Source: JBOFSQ01 sp051651625 (GTDB taxonomy: Bacteria > Planctomycetota > Planctomycetia > Pirellulales > Thermoguttaceae). Taken from it: a stretch of DNA of 22,258 nt. The stretch covers positions 1-22,258 of the forward strand of contig JBOFSQ010000018.1 of the NCBI GenBank assembly GCA_051651625.1, written 5' to 3'. A program made the translations under genes and the position numbers. Positions 21,645-22,258 of the stretch are shown here, piece by piece. The notes under the pieces were generated by a model. It searched no databases. It was not told where the DNA came from and saw only the letters and a program-made list of their open reading frames with translations. The stretch's first letter is position 1; every line of letters starts with the position of its first letter.

Positions 21645-22258
21645 CTACCCAGCGCGTTTTAGCGAGTTCGTGGCAATCGACATCTTGCCGAAACGCGCAA
21701 CGAGGCGTTCGTGAATGTGCTCCTTGTCTCCACGCATAAAATCCGCCACCAATTCGCCGACTTGTTTTGCGTCGCCTTCGATACCGAGGATCGCCAACGC
21801 CGAAGCCAAGCAGCCGCTCGCCTGTTTGAAGAGATGGTCCGCAGAACAACTCAATGCAATCTTGCCTCGCGGAACGATCTCACGCCTAACGCCGTCAACG
21901 CCCGGAAAGTATTCTCGAAACCGTTCTTGAACTTCACGCCACACCGGCGCGACCGCTTGCTTGTTTTCTCTGCCGCGTTTTTTCGGCGCGCTCAAAAGAC
22001 GAAACCAATTCGTCGTCAACCACACCACAAGTGCTGGCTCGATTTCTTGCAAATCGCGTATCGTGTTGATTCGATGAAACTTAAGTGCGTCACGACGCAA
22101 ACGAAACTCGACTCGCGTTACCGGTTGCGAAAAGTGTTCGTCACCGCCGAAGCAGCACTCGACCATCCGGCAAAACTTGACCGGATTCGACACCATCATT
22201 GTTTCCATTTCACGCGCCTTGTCGTAGATGCAAACTTGAATGTCTTTGCCAAGCTCGA
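21645..22258 (-). CDS. replication-initiator-like protein, 5' end missing
   Basis: The minus-strand frame is open to the right edge; ATG 22208 is internal or one possible start. The upstream residues ELGKDIQVCIYDKAREME and then PVTRVEFRLRRDALKFHRI, TIRDLQEIEPALVVWLTTNWFRLLS match, by memory, phage/plasmid replication initiation factors (Rep_trans-like), in which an YDK segment and a VTRVEFQLRR segment are conserved. About 204 residues are visible. The C-terminal third (KQASGCLASALAILG, QVGELVADFMRGD) is helical. If correct, it would mark a plasmid- or phage-derived element extending beyond the window. A plain hypothetical protein is the alternative. Confidence 0.55.
   Translation of the reverse strand, partial: ELGKDIQVCIYDKAREMETMMVSNPVKFCRMVECCFGGDEHFSQPVTRVEFRLRRDALKFHRINTIRDLQEIEPALVVWLTTNWFRLLSAPKKRGRENKQAVAPVWREVQERFREYFPGVDGVRREIVPRGKIALSCSADHLFKQASGCLASALAILGIEGDAKQVGELVADFMRGDKEHIHERLVARFGKMSIATNSLKRAG

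Overview
The window looks like chromosome from a Planctomycetota bacterium. The strongest signs are two tandem DUF1559 proteins (type II/IV pseudopilin-like N-terminus FTLVELLVVIAIIG plus the C-terminal H-x9-DG motif), each paired with a small carboxypeptidase-regulatory-like lipoprotein. Supporting signs are many dispersed palindromic repeats between genes and several small proteins that look planctomycete-specific. No rRNA, CRISPR array or transposase gene was seen.

Layout: (1) 1-3790, two DUF1559/lipoprotein pairs, the first cut by the left edge, separated by a 228-bp composite palindromic repeat and closed by a good Rho-independent terminator. (2) 3831-4897, a DUF1016/YhcG-type PDDEXK nuclease with its own promoter. 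(3) 4994-7558, a secreted GH38-like glycoside hydrolase, then an inverted twin-hairpin repeat and a convergent flagellin (7706-9157). (4) 9158-10262, repeat-rich DNA around a long acyl-carrier-protein-like gene, then a FecCD/BtuC-type permease (10267-11241). (5) 11385-15080 (minus), an HrpA-type DEAH helicase carrying two in-frame copies of a palindromic repeat. (6) 15194-16400, a ribbon-helix-helix/PIN toxin-antitoxin-like pair whose last gene overlaps a FtnA-type ferritin. (7) 17629-16387 (minus), three tightly packed small genes (two-helix membrane protein, short helical protein, DcrB/PsbP-like protein). (8) 17630-18387, a MITE-like repeat, a 92-residue hypothetical gene and a striking orphan terminator hairpin. 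(9) 18388-19950, RimO and tRNA-Asn. (10) 20060-22258, a lower-GC region directly after the tRNA holding an unknown gene, a HEPN-like gene and a replication-initiator-like gene cut by the right edge; this resembles an integrated island.

The points I find most worth checking are: the same palindromic element inserted twice in the same frame inside the helicase; a repeat family whose sequence supplies or abuts the stop codon of several genes; the unknown-gene/HEPN-like pair next to tRNA-Asn; and the minus-strand terminator hairpin between the 92-residue gene and rimO. All functional calls are from reading motifs by eye; no database search was made.
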